This document shows, in pieces, positions 9,778 to 19,350 of a DNA stretch of 64,000 nucleotides (its first letter is position 1; each line of letters opens with the position of its first letter). Location: assembly GCF_014650675.1 (NCBI RefSeq), contig NZ_BMVK01000003.1, positions 248,001 to 312,000 of the forward strand, read 5' to 3'. The translations under genes and the position numbers were made by a program. The DNA comes from Streptomyces anulatus (GTDB taxonomy: Bacteria > Actinomycetota > Actinomycetes > Streptomycetales > Streptomycetaceae). Below the pieces are notes generated by a model. The model worked only from the letters and a program-made list of their open reading frames with translations. It had not been told where the DNA came from and made no database searches.

Positions 9778-9908
9778 CGCGGACAGCTCCTTCCGTCGCC
9801 CCCGTCGCACGCCCCCGTTCCTCCAGAGCACACCCGACCGCGCCGCCCGGCAACTCGAATGGCGTACGGCCCGGAGCGGCCCGGCCCCGTACGGGATTCC
9901 CTGGAGGG

Positions 9909-10802
9909 GTGCGGACCTCTCCCTCGGCGATCTCGGCGACCTCGGCGGCCCTCTCGGCGGTCCTGCTCGTTCTGCTCGCCGTCCTCGTGCCGTTGAGCGC
10001 GCTCTCCGCCTGGGTCGACCTGGAGATCGACGACACCGACCGGTACGTCGCCGCCGTGTCGCCGCTCGCCTCCGACCCGGCGGTGCAGACCACCGTCGCG
10101 GACCTGGTCACCGAAGAGGCGATGCGACAGATCGATCTCGGTCCGCTCCAGGACACGGTCCGGGAGTTTCTGCACGAGACCGTGCTGTCGTTCACCACCA
10201 CCGAGGCCTTCCGGAACGCCTGGGACGCCGCCAACCGGGCCGCCCACCAAGCCGTGGCAGCCGCCCTGGACGGCGACAGCGGGGAGGCCGTGACGATCGA
10301 TCTGGCCCCGGTGATCGACCAGGTCAAACAGGACCTGGTACGCGACGGAGTGCCGTTCGCGGACCAGATCCCGGTCGAGCGGACGGAGATCACCGTGCTC
10401 GGCCCCGGCCAGGCCGACGACCTCAGGGACTCGTTCCGCCTGCTCCGCTACGGCAGCATCTGGCCGGCCGTCGCCACGCTCGTGTTCCTCGTCCTGGTGG
10501 TGGGCATCGCGACCGTACGGCGCGGGATGCGGGCCGGGCTGTGGGCCACCGCGACCGTGGGCGCCGGGTTCGTGCTCGGTGCGATCGTGCTCCGGGTAGT
10601 GGTCGCGGTCGGCCGCAGCCGGGTGCTGGACGAGGTGCCGGACAGCGACCGGGACGCGGCCGCAGCGGTGGTCGACGCCCTGACCGCCTCACTGCGAACC
10701 ACGGTGTGGGTGGTGCTGGCGGTCGGTGCGGCCCTGCTCGTGGGGGCGGTGGTGGCCCGGGTGCTCCTGCGGCGCAGGCGGCCCGCGGCCGACGTGCGAT
10801 GA
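9909..10802 (+). CDS. Membrane protein with an extracytoplasmic domain, conserved hypothetical
   Basis: About 297 residues. One N-terminal helix (ALSAVLLVLLAVLVPLSALS) is followed by about 160 residues of soluble, probably extracytoplasmic sequence (DTDRYVAAVSPLASDPAVQ, VADLVTEEAM). Three helices then follow: WPAVATLVFLVLVVGIATV, ATVGAGFVLGAIVLRVVVAV and VWVVLAVGAALLVGAVVARV. No catalytic motif is visible. The GTG start is uncertain, since the purine run GGAGGG almost touches it; no better start exists before the first helix. A DUF2630 gene follows 60 bp downstream and may share the transcript. Confidence 0.7.
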   Translation: MRTSPSAISATSAALSAVLLVLLAVLVPLSALSAWVDLEIDDTDRYVAAVSPLASDPAVQTTVADLVTEEAMRQIDLGPLQDTVREFLHETVLSFTTTEAFRNAWDAANRAAHQAVAAALDGDSGEAVTIDLAPVIDQVKQDLVRDGVPFADQIPVERTEITVLGPGQADDLRDSFRLLRYGSIWPAVATLVFLVLVVGIATVRRGMRAGLWATATVGAGFVLGAIVLRVVVAVGRSRVLDEVPDSDRDAAAAVVDALTASLRTTVWVVLAVGAALLVGAVVARVLLRRRRPAADVR

Positions 10803-10862
10803 GGCGGCGACCGGGTGAGAGTGGGATCCGTGACCGCCACCGAGCGACCCGAGAGAGGCGTC

Positions 10863-11108
10863 ATGGCCGACCGCGACATCTTCGAGAACATCGACGACCT
10901 GGTCTCCGAGGAGCGTGACCTGCGCGACCGCTCCGTGGCGAAGATGGGCCTGTCCACGGACGACAAGGCCCGGCTGCGAGCGGTGGAGGTCCAGCTCGAC
11001 CAGTGCTGGGACCTGCTGCGCCGGCGGCGGGCGCTCAGCGAGTACGGCGAGGACCCCGAGACGGCGAAGGTCCGCCCCGCCGAGGAGGTGGAGGGGTACC
11101 AGAGCTGA
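10863..11108 (+). CDS. DUF2630 family small protein
   Basis: An 81-residue acidic, helical protein (MADRDIFENIDDLVSEE at the start, VEVQLDQCWDLLRRRRAL in the middle). This two-helix pattern is that of DUF2630, a family common in actinobacteria with no known function. ATG 10863 has GAGAGG at 10853-10858; the longer reading from 10815 adds a non-conserved extension. It is likely the second gene of an operon with the membrane protein upstream. Confidence 0.85.
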   Translation: MADRDIFENIDDLVSEERDLRDRSVAKMGLSTDDKARLRAVEVQLDQCWDLLRRRRALSEYGEDPETAKVRPAEEVEGYQS

Positions 11109-11166
11109 CCGGGCCCTCCGGAACGTTCGCCCTGTGCTTTCCGGGACGTCCATCCTGTGCTTCCGG

Positions 11167-11192
11167 CCCGGTGTTTCACGTGAAACACCGGG
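11167..11192. promoter_or_regulatory. parS partition site 1, core GTTTCACGTGAAAC at 11173-11186
   Basis: The core matches the Streptomyces ParB-binding parS consensus exactly. It sits in a perfect 26-bp palindrome in the gap between two convergent genes. The longer palindrome might also act as a terminator, but the core recurs at three other places in the window. Confidence 0.88.
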
Positions 11193-11200
11193 TGGTGGCC

Positions 11201-11602
11201 TCAGCTCTCCGGCGGGCGTCCCTGAAGACGTTCCATCTCCCGGCGGTCGCGCTTGGTCGGACGGCCCGTGCCCCGGTCCCGTACGGGCACCTGGATCGCG
11301 ACCTCGCGGGGCGGCGGAGGCGGGCTGTTGTCGACGAAGCACTCCACGGCCACCGGCGGGCCGACCCGCTTCTTCACGACCTTCGAGACGACCACCACCC
11401 GGTCCCGGCCAGCGTGCCGGAGCCGCACCTCGTCGCCGGCGCGTACGGCCTGTGCGGGCTTGGCCCGCTCGCCGCCGACCCTCACATGTCCTGCCCGGCA
11501 GGCGGCAGCCGCCTGGGCACGGGTCTTCGTCAGCCGGACCGACCAGATCCACACGTCGACCCGGACGCTTCCCTCCGCCTGCGGCGCGTCACCGGAAACC
11601 AT
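11201..11602 (-). CDS. S4-domain RNA-binding protein, Hsp15 (HslR) family
   Basis: A 133-residue basic protein. Residues about 14-75 form an S4 RNA-binding domain (VDVWIWSVRLTKTRAQAAAA, then CRAGHVRVGGERAKPAQAVR and GDEVRL). The tail is rich in Pro, Arg and Lys (TGRPTKRDRREMERLQGRP), as in Hsp15. Hsp15 of E. coli recycles stalled 50S subunits that carry a nascent chain; the same role here is inference by family. It is monocistronic and convergent with DUF2630, with parS site 1 between them. Confidence 0.9.
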   Translation of the reverse strand: MVSGDAPQAEGSVRVDVWIWSVRLTKTRAQAAAACRAGHVRVGGERAKPAQAVRAGDEVRLRHAGRDRVVVVSKVVKKRVGPPVAVECFVDNSPPPPPREVAIQVPVRDRGTGRPTKRDRREMERLQGRPPES

Positions 11603-11665
11603 GCCTTCGACTCTAGTGCGGACCGGGTCGCGGGCGGGAGCCGTTAAGCCCCCGCCCGCCGGACC

Positions 11666-13735
11666 TCACACGCCGATGTCGCGCCCGTCCTTGCGCCAGA
11701 CGGCGACGACGGAGGGGCGGACGATCTTGCCCGGGCCGTCGGGCCAGACACTCGCAGGCTTCTCGACGGAAGCTCCGTCGATCTCGCCCGGGTGCTGGAC
11801 CGCGACCAGGACCCGACGGTCCTGGATGACCGGGCCGCAGGTCTCGGCCCCGGCCGGGACGGTGAGGAACTGCTTCAGTTCGCCGCGCCGGTCACCGTGG
11901 GTCGCCACACCGAACAGCCCGTCGTGCGAGCCGAGCTGGTTGCCGTCCGTGGAGATCCACAGGTTGCCGTGGGCGTCGAACGCCACGTTGTCCGGGCAGG
12001 AGATGGGGCTGACGTTCTCCTTGGGGAAGCCGGAGAAGTACGTCGCCGGGTCGTCCGGGTCGCCCGCGACGAGGAACAGCCGCCAGGCGAAGCCGTCGCC
12101 CGCCGGGTCGTCCCAGTTCTCCGCGAGCTCCAGGATCTGCCCGTGCTTGTTGCTGTTGCGCGGGTTCGCCTCGTCCGCGCCGGGCTTGCCCGCCTTACCG
12201 CGGTCGGAGTTGTTGGTGAGCGCGACATAGACCCGGCCGGTGCGCGGCGAGGGCTCGACGTCCTCGGGACGGTCCATCTTGGTCGCGCCGACCTTGTCGC
12301 CGGCGAGCCGCGTGTAGACGTACACCTCGTCGGCGGTCATGCCGGGCACATGGGAAGTGGTGCCGGTGGCCAGCGGGATCCAGACGCCGCTGCCGTCGAA
12401 CTCCCCGTCCACGGGCAGCTTTCCGGTGCCGTCGATCTCGGTGACCGGCGAGTCGCCGGTCAGCTTGGCGACGTACAGGGTGCCCTCGTCCAGCAGCGTC
12501 AGGTTGTGCTCGCGGGCGGCCCGCGAGTTGCCCTTCTTCATCCGCTTGCTGGAGACGAACTTGTAGAGGTAGTCGAACTTCTCGTCGTCGCCCATGTAGA
12601 CGACCGGGCGGCCGTCGGAGGTGAGCCGGGGCTGTGCGGCCTCGTGCTTGAACCGGCCCAGCGCGGTCCGCTTGCGCGGGGTGGAGTCCGGGTCGTACGG
12701 GTCGAGTTCGACGACCCAGCCGAAGCGGTTGGCCTCGTTGGGCTCCTTCGCCAGGTCGAACCGCCGGTCGTACCGCTCCCACTTGCGCTCGGTGGCGCTC
12801 GTGCCGATCCCGTACCGCTTGTGCATGTCGGTGTTGCCGTTGGCGAAGTACTGGTTGAAGTTCTCCTCGCCGTGCAGCGTGGTGCCCCACGGAGTGGTGC
12901 CGCCTGCACAGTTGTTGAGGGTGCCGAGCACCTTGCGGCCGGTTCCGTCGGCGGACGTGCGCAGCAGGGCGCTGCCCGCGGCCGGGCCCGTCATGCGGAA
13001 CTCGCTGGTCGCGGTCAGACGGCGGTTCAGCGGGTGCCGGTTGACCGGGCCCAGCTTGCCGGTGCGGTGCTCCTCCTGGACGACGACCACGGAGAGTCCG
13101 TGCGCCGCCCAGGCGATCTCCACCTGCTCGCGGGTCGGGTTGGCCGGATCGTAACCGCGGAACATGAGGATCTCGTCCGTGTACTCATGGTTCGCGACCA
13201 GGACCTGCCGGCCGCGCTCGCCGCGCAGCGGGAGCAGGGAGAGGAAGTCGTTGTTGTAGCCGAACTGGCCGGCCTGTGCCTTCGCCGTCTGCTTGTCCGG
13301 GTCGAAGGCGGGTGCGCCGCGCAGGATCGGCTCGCCCCAGCGGATCACGACGTTCTGCGCGTAACCGTCGGGGATGGTGACCTTGTCGTCCTTGTTGGGC
13401 GCGACCGGCGAGAACCGCAGGCCACGCGCGCCGGACGGGGCCGGTTTATGGGGGTGGCCCGGCTTGTGACCGTGACCGGCGAGCGCGGCGGCCTCGGCCT
13501 GCGGGGCGCTCGGGCCGGTCAATGCCGCGGTACCGGCGGCGGTGGCGACGGTGACCACGGCGGCGGCGCGCATCATCGAGCGGCGCGACACGGCACCGGC
13601 GATGATGTCGCCGGCGTACTCGTTGTCGCTGTTGTTGGGCGTCTCCTTGAAGCAGGCGTCCCCGCAGCGGAAGCGGCAGGTCAGCGCGGAACGCCCACCC
13701 GGATGCGAGCTGATGAACGGCAGCAGATTGCGCAC
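11666..13735 (-). CDS. PhoX-family (DUF839) Tat-exported phosphatase
   Basis: A 689-residue protein. A twin-arginine signal (SRRSMMRAAAVVTVATAAGTAAL) begins near residue 50, behind a short cysteine-containing leader (TCRFRCGDACF) typical of actinobacterial members. The body has the PhoX/DUF839 features NHEYTDE, NCAGGTTPWGTTLHGEENFNQY and PEDVEPSPRTGRVYVALTNNS. PhoX enzymes are calcium- and iron-dependent alkaline phosphatases acting outside the cell. GTG 13735 is chosen because GGAGGG lies seven bases upstream. A PHO box lies 64-85 bp before the start, so phosphate-starvation control by PhoP is likely. Its product would release phosphate from organic esters. Confidence 0.9.
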   Translation of the reverse strand: MRNLLPFISSHPGGRSALTCRFRCGDACFKETPNNSDNEYAGDIIAGAVSRRSMMRAAAVVTVATAAGTAALTGPSAPQAEAAALAGHGHKPGHPHKPAPSGARGLRFSPVAPNKDDKVTIPDGYAQNVVIRWGEPILRGAPAFDPDKQTAKAQAGQFGYNNDFLSLLPLRGERGRQVLVANHEYTDEILMFRGYDPANPTREQVEIAWAAHGLSVVVVQEEHRTGKLGPVNRHPLNRRLTATSEFRMTGPAAGSALLRTSADGTGRKVLGTLNNCAGGTTPWGTTLHGEENFNQYFANGNTDMHKRYGIGTSATERKWERYDRRFDLAKEPNEANRFGWVVELDPYDPDSTPRKRTALGRFKHEAAQPRLTSDGRPVVYMGDDEKFDYLYKFVSSKRMKKGNSRAAREHNLTLLDEGTLYVAKLTGDSPVTEIDGTGKLPVDGEFDGSGVWIPLATGTTSHVPGMTADEVYVYTRLAGDKVGATKMDRPEDVEPSPRTGRVYVALTNNSDRGKAGKPGADEANPRNSNKHGQILELAENWDDPAGDGFAWRLFLVAGDPDDPATYFSGFPKENVSPISCPDNVAFDAHGNLWISTDGNQLGSHDGLFGVATHGDRRGELKQFLTVPAGAETCGPVIQDRRVLVAVQHPGEIDGASVEKPASVWPDGPGKIVRPSVVAVWRKDGRDIGV

Positions 13736-13798
13736 GTGGATTCCCTCCGTCTGGTGTCGTGCGTGACGGTATGTGTGCCTCCACGCGGTCCGAGGGAC

Positions 13799-13820
13799 TC
13801 CCGGTGAACGGCGGGTGAAG
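13799..13820 (-). promoter_or_regulatory. PHO box (PhoP operator) upstream of the PhoX-family gene
   Basis: On the minus strand two adjacent 11-mers read CTTCACCCGCC and GTTCACCGGGA. This is the Streptomyces PhoP direct-repeat pattern (GKTCAYYYRSG). It lies about 64 bp before GTG 13735, a normal position for activation. Confidence 0.7.
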
Positions 13821-14028
13821 TCCGGGCCACCGCTGTTCCCTTGAGGGCCGGTGACGGGCACCGCCGCGGACTCGGTCCGGGAACGGTTTCGGCTCGGTTG
13901 ACGCAGCGGTGGGCCGCACCGGCGAACGGCCGGATCCGGCCGCTAACCTTACGTATCCGTCCTGGCCAGGGATGAATTCACCCAGGTCGGACATTCACCG
14001 CACCCAACTCATGCGAAAGGCCTCGCCC

Positions 14029-15582
14029 ATGGGCATTCGGAGCTTGCTGCGTAAGGTGTTCGGCCGCACGGAGCAGGACGAGCCGACCACGGCCACCGTC
14101 CCGCCCCAGGCCGAGCGCACTCAGCCCAAGGAGCCGGAGCCGGAGACCACTTCGGCGGCCGAGCCCGCGGCGGAGCCGAAGGCGTCGATCCCGGCTCCGG
14201 CCTCGCCCTCGTCCTCCACCCCGTCCTCCGCGGAGACGGCGTCCACCGCGTCCACGGCCTCTCCCGCCGCCACCGCGTCCACGGAGCGTGACGGTTCGCT
14301 GGCCGCCGACCTGGTGGCGGAGGCCTTCGACAAGGCGGCCGCCGCCCCGGCGTCGCCGACCGTCCCCGCGCAGAAGTCGGCCCCGGAAGACGCTCCGAAG
14401 CCGGAGAAGCCCGAGGCGCCGGTGACCGCCGAGGAACCGGTGGCCGCCGAGGAAGCCGTCAAGGCCGAGGCGCCGGTGACCGCAGAAGAGCCGGTGACCG
14501 CCGAGGAGCCCGTCAAGGCCGAGGAGTCGACGCCGGAGCCGATCACGATCGACCTCGACCTCGACGAGACCCCGGAGCCCGCACCGGAGCCGAAGGCCGA
14601 GCCGGAACCGGCAGCGGAGGCAGAAGCGGAAGCCACCCCCGAAGCCGCGGCTGCAGAGGCCCCTGAAGCCGCCGCCGAGGCACCTCAGGCCGCCCCCGAG
14701 GCGCCCGAGGCCCCCAAGGCTCCCGAGGCCTCAGTGGCACCGGCAGCCGCAGAGGCGCCGGAGAGCACAGAGACGCCGGCCGTCGCAGAGGCCCCTGCGG
14801 CCCCCGCCGCCCCGGAGCCCGTCGCCGTCACACCGGAGCCGGTCGTCACCGCCCCGGAGGCCGTCGCCGCCGTTTCGGAGGCCGCCCCCGGCAAGCCCGC
14901 CACCACGCTCGCCCGGGTCAAGTCGCGTGCTCCGCAGCTCGTCGCCCCGTACAAGGCGGCGCAGACGGCGCTCAAGGCGCACGGGCTGACCGGGCTCCGC
15001 GCCCGCGTCTACCTGGTGCTCGACCGCTCCGGCTCGATGCGGCCGTTCTACAAGGACGGCAGCGCCCAGCACCTGGGCGACCGGACGCTGGCGCTCGCAG
15101 CGCACCTGGACGAGGACGCCACCGTGCCGGTCGTCTTCTTCTCGACGGACATCGACGGCACCGGCGCCATCGAACTCTCCGGACACGAGGGCCGCGTCGA
15201 CGAGCTGCACGCGGGCCTCGGCCGGCTGGGCCGGACGCACTACCACCGTGCGGTCGAGGAGATCGTCGCGCACTACGAGAAGACGGAGGCCACCGGTCCG
15301 GCTCTCGTGATCTTCCAGACGGACGGCCCGCCGGACGCCAAGCAGGCCGCCCGGCAGGCCCTCACGGAGGCGGCGCGGCTGCCGCTGTTCTTCCAGTTCG
15401 TCGCCTTCGGCGAGCAGGACGCGAAGGGCTTCGACTTCCTGCGGAAGCTCGACGCGCCGAACGCCGGCTTCTTCCACGCGGGCCCGGCGCCGCGCGAGAT
15501 CGCCGACGCCGAGCTCTACCGCGAGATCCTCGCCGGGCTGCCCGCCTGGACCGCCACGCGCGCGGCCGGCTCCGAGGCCTGA
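14029..15582 (+). CDS. vWA-domain protein, TerF-like, with a long Ala/Pro/Glu repeat region
   Basis: A 517-residue protein. A short basic N-terminus ([18 protein letters not shown]) leads into about 270 residues of acidic Ala/Pro/Glu-rich sequence with near-repeats of the type [14 protein letters not shown]-terminal von Willebrand A domain follows (about 310-515), with the MIDAS motif DRSGSM, then [20 protein letters not shown] and IFQTDGPPD. The vWA part resembles tellurium-resistance TerF-type domains, which are cytoplasmic metal-binding adaptors. ATG 14029 has GAAAGG nine bases before it. Its 3' end overlaps the end of the convergent histidine kinase gene by 67 bp. Confidence 0.88.
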   Translation: MGIRSLLRKVFGRTEQDEPTTATVPPQAERTQPKEPEPETTSAAEPAAEPKASIPAPASPSSSTPSSAETASTASTASPAATASTERDGSLAADLVAEAFDKAAAAPASPTVPAQKSAPEDAPKPEKPEAPVTAEEPVAAEEAVKAEAPVTAEEPVTAEEPVKAEESTPEPITIDLDLDETPEPAPEPKAEPEPAAEAEAEATPEAAAAEAPEAAAEAPQAAPEAPEAPKAPEASVAPAAAEAPESTETPAVAEAPAAPAAPEPVAVTPEPVVTAPEAVAAVSEAAPGKPATTLARVKSRAPQLVAPYKAAQTALKAHGLTGLRARVYLVLDRSGSMRPFYKDGSAQHLGDRTLALAAHLDEDATVPVVFFSTDIDGTGAIELSGHEGRVDELHAGLGRLGRTHYHRAVEEIVAHYEKTEATGPALVIFQTDGPPDAKQAARQALTEAARLPLFFQFVAFGEQDAKGFDFLRKLDAPNAGFFHAGPAPREIADAELYREILAGLPAWTATRAAGSEA

Positions 15583-16832
15583 TCGACCGGCAGCCGTACG
15601 GTCACGGCGAGACCGCCGCCCTCCGGGCCCGGTGTCGCCGTGACCGTACCGCCGTGGGCCACCGCGATCGACCGGACGATCGAAAGACCGAGGCCCGACC
15701 CCGGGCCCATCCGGTCCCGGCCCTCGCCCCGCCGGAACGGTTCGAAGAACCCCGCGATATCGGCTTCCGAGACCACCGGGCCGGTGTTGCGCACCAGCAG
15801 GGCCCCCTCCCCGGTCAGCGAGACCTCCACCGAGCCGCCCGGCACGTTGTACGTGACCGCGTTGGCCAGCAGGTTCGCCACCAACTGGGCGAGCAGCAGC
15901 CGGTTGCCGCGCACGGAACAGGCGGCCACCACGACGTCCACGGCCGGGCCGCCGCCCGGCCCCCGGCCCCCCGGACCACTGCCGTCCGCTCCCCGGCCCT
16001 CCGGACCGCCGCTCGCGCCCCGTACCGCCGGACGGCGGGCCGCCTCCTCCCTGACCACATGGTCGAGACGGACCGCCTCGCGCTCGTCCGCGGCCAGTCC
16101 CCGTTCGCTGCGGGCCAGCACGAGCAGCCCCTCGATGAGCCGCTCGCTGCGCCGGTTGGTGTCCAGCAGGGTCTGCCGGGTGCGTACGAGGTCCTCGGGG
16201 GACGGATCGTCCAGGCCGATCTGGATCGCGGCGCGCTGGGTGGCCAGCGGGGTTCTCAGCTCGTGCGAGGCGTTCGCGATGAATCTCTGCTGGCTGTCGA
16301 ACGCCTTCTCCAGCCGGGCCAGCAGGGCGTCCAGCGTCTCGCCCAGTTCCTTGAGCTCGTCGTCGGGCCCGGTGGGCGCCATGCGCTCGTGCAGGGTGTG
16401 CGCGGAGAGCCGGCGGGCCTTCTCGGTCATGTCGTGGATGGGCCGCAGCACCCGCCCGGCGGTCCACCAGCCGACCGCGACCGCACAGCCCGTCATCACG
16501 AGCAGAGCGGCGATCGACCAGTACAGGAGCTGCTGCCCCGCCGCGTTGCTGACGTTGTCGGTGAGGTCGTAGACGGTGGGCGGCCCCAGGTGCCGGCGGG
16601 AGATCAGCGGACCGTTCACCGCGTAGCCGGGCTGGGCGACCGCGGCGGACGAGGCGATGGAGCGCGCCTCGGTCTCCGTACCGGCGCGGGAGGCCAGGTT
16701 GACGGTGGCCAGCAGGGCGGTGCCGAGTACCAGGAAGACACCGCCGTACACGAGGGCGATGCGGGTCCGGATCGTCGAGTGCGGCAGCTTCGAGGCGTCC
16801 ACCAGCCGCCGCAGCGGGGACGGCCGCTTCAC
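15516..16832 (-). CDS. Two-component sensor histidine kinase
   Basis: A 438-residue membrane kinase. Helix 1 is [20 protein letters not shown], followed by a short external sensor of about 60 residues. Helix 2 is [20 protein letters not shown], followed by a HAMP region, the HisKA dimer helix with the phosphorylated His in [12 protein letters not shown], and the HATPase domain (N box [18 protein letters not shown] box [11 protein letters not shown]). A Gly/Arg-rich insert (about 250-285) splits HisKA from the ATPase. GTG 16832 overlaps the regulator's stop codon by four bases (GTGA), so the pair is coupled. The last 67 bp overlap the convergent vWA gene. Confidence 0.93.
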   Translation of the reverse strand: MKRPSPLRRLVDASKLPHSTIRTRIALVYGGVFLVLGTALLATVNLASRAGTETEARSIASSAAVAQPGYAVNGPLISRRHLGPPTVYDLTDNVSNAAGQQLLYWSIAALLVMTGCAVAVGWWTAGRVLRPIHDMTEKARRLSAHTLHERMAPTGPDDELKELGETLDALLARLEKAFDSQQRFIANASHELRTPLATQRAAIQIGLDDPSPEDLVRTRQTLLDTNRRSERLIEGLLVLARSERGLAADEREAVRLDHVVREEAARRPAVRGASGGPEGRGADGSGPGGRGPGGGPAVDVVVAACSVRGNRLLLAQLVANLLANAVTYNVPGGSVEVSLTGEGALLVRNTGPVVSEADIAGFFEPFRRGEGRDRMGPGSGLGLSIVRSIAVAHGGTVTATPGPEGGGLAVTVRLPVDQASEPAARVAVQAGSPARISR

Positions 16833-17482
16833 AGGGCGTACCCGACGCCCTGCACGGTGCGGATCAGCGCGGGCTCGCCGAGCTTGGCGCGGAGCTTGCT
16901 CATACAGACGCGCACGGCCCCCGTGAACGGGTCGGCGTTGGCGTCCCAGGCCCTCTCCAGCAGCTCTTCCGCGCTGACCGTGCCGCCGTCGGCCTCCAGG
17001 AGCAGTTGCAGCACGGAGAACTCCTTCGGCGAGAGGTCCAGATCCCGCCCGTCGCGGAGCGCGGAGCGCCGTACTGTGTCGAGCCGGATGCCGTGGCGCT
17101 CCAGCTGGGGCGGTACGGGTCTGGCGCTTCGCCGGCGCAGGGCGCGCACCCGGGAGACCAGCTCGGGGAACTCGAACGGCTTGGCCACGTAGTCGTCGGC
17201 CCCCAGATCGAGCCCGGCGACCCGGTCCTCCATGGTGCCGGAGGCGGTGAGCATCAGGATCCGGGTGCGGGAGCCGGAGGCGACCAGCCGGCGGGCCACG
17301 TCGTCGCCGTGCACCCGGGGGAGGTCGCGGTCGAGCACGACGACGTCGTAGTCGTGCAGGCCGAGGTAGGCGAGGGCCGCGTCCCCGCTGTACACCGTGT
17401 CGACCGCGAAGCCGGCCCGGCGCAGCCCGGTGGCGACCAGTTCCGCGAGGATCTCCTCGTCCTCGGCGACCAGTACCCGCAT
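16829..17482 (-). CDS. OmpR/PhoB-family response regulator
   Basis: A 217-residue regulator. The receiver domain begins MRVLVAEDEEILAE, the phosphorylated Asp lies in YDVVVLDRDLPR, and the conserved Thr and Lys are in MLTASGT and YVAKPFEFPEL. The winged-helix output (about 125-217) contains LSPKEFSVLQLLLEADGG and [26 protein letters not shown]. It is the partner of the histidine kinase encoded immediately downstream. ATG 17482 has GGGGA upstream. It is divergent from metG across 182 bp. Confidence 0.95.
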   Translation of the reverse strand: MRVLVAEDEEILAELVATGLRRAGFAVDTVYSGDAALAYLGLHDYDVVVLDRDLPRVHGDDVARRLVASGSRTRILMLTASGTMEDRVAGLDLGADDYVAKPFEFPELVSRVRALRRRSARPVPPQLERHGIRLDTVRRSALRDGRDLDLSPKEFSVLQLLLEADGGTVSAEELLERAWDANADPFTGAVRVCMSKLRAKLGEPALIRTVQGVGYAL

Positions 17483-17651
17483 GGTGATGTCCCCTGCCTC
17501 GTGCACGCTTGTCCGCTCCCTCCCAGGATGCGACTTTCCTACGGGAACCATTACGGCAACGGATGTTTCGCAAAGCTCTCCACCGGAGGCCGCCGCTCCG
17601 CCCGCGCGGGGGCCCAGGTTTATCGATGTGAGTGGATCTTGATCTGGCCGT

Positions 17652-17657
17652 TAGGAT
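17652..17657 (+). promoter_or_regulatory. -10 box of a probable leaderless promoter (metG)
   Basis: TAGGAT is followed by seven bases and then ATG 17665. No ribosome site is visible. Confidence 0.6.
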
Positions 17658-17664
17658 TTCGACC

Positions 17665-19278
17665 ATGGCGGCCACTGGATCCGAGAAGCAGGGGGCGACG
17701 GCGTACTACGTCTCGACCCCCATCTACTACGTCAACGACGCTCCTCACCTGGGCCACGCCTACACGACCGTCGCAGGCGACGTGCTCACGCGCTGGCATC
17801 GCCAGCGCGGCGAGAAGGTGTGGTACCTCACCGGCACGGACGAGCACGGTCAGAAGATCATGCGCACGGCCGAGGCGAACAACGTCACGCCGCAGGCCTG
17901 GTGCGACAAGCTCGTCGAGGAGGCGTGGAAGCCCCTCTGGGAGCATCTGAACATCGCGAACGACGACTTCATCCGGACGACGGAGAAGCGGCACACCGAC
18001 CGTGTGCAGGAGTTCGTGCAGGACCTGTACGACAAGGGCGAGATCTACAAGGGCGGGTACGAAGGCCCGTACTGCGTGGGCTGCGAGGAGTACAAGCTCC
18101 CCGGCGACCTGATCGACGGCGAGGGCGAGTTCGCCGGGCAGAAGCTCTGCCCGATCCACAAGAAGCCGGTGGAGCTCCTCAAGGAGGAGAACTACTTCTT
18201 CAAGCTGAGCGAGTACGGCCCGAAGCTGCTGGAGTTCTACGCGGCGAACCCCGGGTTCATCCAGCCCGAGTCGGCGCGCAACGAGGTCGTGAACTTCGTC
18301 GAGCAGGGTCTCCAGGACCTGTCGATCTCGCGCTCGACGTTCGACTGGGGCGTCCCGGTGCCGTGGGACGACAAGCACGTCATCTACGTGTGGGTCGACG
18401 CGCTGCTCAACTACGCGACGGCGGTGGGCTACGGCGCGAACCAGGAGAAGTTCGACGGTACGTTCCCGGCGAACGTGCACCTGATCGGCAAGGACATCCT
18501 CCGCTTCCACTCGGTGATCTGGCCCGCGATGCTGATGGCGCAGGGCCTGCCGCTGCCCGGCAAGGTCGTCGCCAACGGCTGGCTGATGGTCGGCGGCGAG
18601 AAGATGTCCAAGTCCAACCTGACCGGCATCAAGCCGCAGGACCTGACCTCGCACTTCGGCGTGGACGCGTACCGCTGGTACTTCCTGCGGGCCATCGCGT
18701 ACGGCAGCGACGGGTCGTTCTCCTGGGAGGACTTCTCCGCCCGCTACACCTCCGAGCTGGCCAACGACTACGGCAACCTCGCCTCGCGCGTCGCGGCGAT
18801 GGTCGGCAAGTACTTCGGCGGTGCGCTGCCGGAGGCGACGGCCGCAGGTGACGCCGAGCGAGCGGTGCAGGAGGGCCTGGCGAAGGCCGTGGCGACCGCC
18901 GACCGGAAGATCGGCGAGGAGCTGGACTTCCAGTCCGGCATCCTGGCGGTCTTCGACTTCGTGAAGCAGGTCAACGGCTACATCACGGAGCAGGAGCCGT
19001 GGAAGGTGGCCAAGGACACCAGCCCGGAGGGCCAGGCCCGCCTGGCGACCGTCCTGTACACGGCCGCCGAGTCCCTGCGCGGGGTCGCGGTCCTGCTCAA
19101 CCCGGTGATGCCGGAGACCTCGCAGAAGCTCTGGGAGTCCCTGGGCGCCGAGGAGTCCCTGGGCGCGCTGGCCGAACAGAAGGTCCAGGACGCGGGCGCC
19201 TGGGGCGTACTGCCCGCGGGCGCGACGGTGACGAAGGGCGCGGTGCTGTTCCCGCGTCTGGAGGAGAAGCCGGCGTAA
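17665..19278 (+). CDS. metG: Methionyl-tRNA synthetase
   Basis: A 537-residue class I synthetase that charges tRNA-Met. The ATP-binding signature HLGH is at residues 28-31 and KMSKS at 313-317. The zinc knuckle keeps CVGC (137-140) and CPIH (162-165), a partial set. The catalytic-domain markers WYLTGTDEHGQKI and WVDALLNYATAVG are intact. There is no C-terminal EMAP/Trbp111 extension, so it is the short form. Start ATG 17665 is preferred over GTG 17632 because conserved sequence begins only after it and a -10 box sits directly before it. A bidirectional terminator follows. Confidence 0.97.
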   Translation: MAATGSEKQGATAYYVSTPIYYVNDAPHLGHAYTTVAGDVLTRWHRQRGEKVWYLTGTDEHGQKIMRTAEANNVTPQAWCDKLVEEAWKPLWEHLNIANDDFIRTTEKRHTDRVQEFVQDLYDKGEIYKGGYEGPYCVGCEEYKLPGDLIDGEGEFAGQKLCPIHKKPVELLKEENYFFKLSEYGPKLLEFYAANPGFIQPESARNEVVNFVEQGLQDLSISRSTFDWGVPVPWDDKHVIYVWVDALLNYATAVGYGANQEKFDGTFPANVHLIGKDILRFHSVIWPAMLMAQGLPLPGKVVANGWLMVGGEKMSKSNLTGIKPQDLTSHFGVDAYRWYFLRAIAYGSDGSFSWEDFSARYTSELANDYGNLASRVAAMVGKYFGGALPEATAAGDAERAVQEGLAKAVATADRKIGEELDFQSGILAVFDFVKQVNGYITEQEPWKVAKDTSPEGQARLATVLYTAAESLRGVAVLLNPVMPETSQKLWESLGAEESLGALAEQKVQDAGAWGVLPAGATVTKGAVLFPRLEEKPA

Positions 19279-19296
19279 CGCGTTCGTCCGTACGTC

Positions 19297-19333
19297 AGGA
19301 GCCCGAGACCGCTGTTCGTGGTCCCGGGCTCCT
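19297..19333. terminator. Terminator between metG and the convergent Uma2 gene
   Basis: A 14-bp stem (19297-19310 with 19320-19333) has one mismatch and a 9-base loop. It lies 18 bases after the metG stop and 18 bases beyond the stop of the opposite gene. Confidence 0.8.
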
Positions 19334-19350
19334 CGCGTTCCGGCGTCGGG

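Noticed and set aside
11167..11192. The parS-containing palindromes as simple terminators
   Set aside because: The identical 14-bp core at four distant places, one inside codons, fits a protein-binding site better. A terminator role may coexist at 11.2 kb.
17639..17657. TTGATC/TAGGAT as a complete -35/-10 promoter for metG
   Set aside because: The two boxes are only seven bases apart, far below the 16-19 needed. Only the -10 box was kept.
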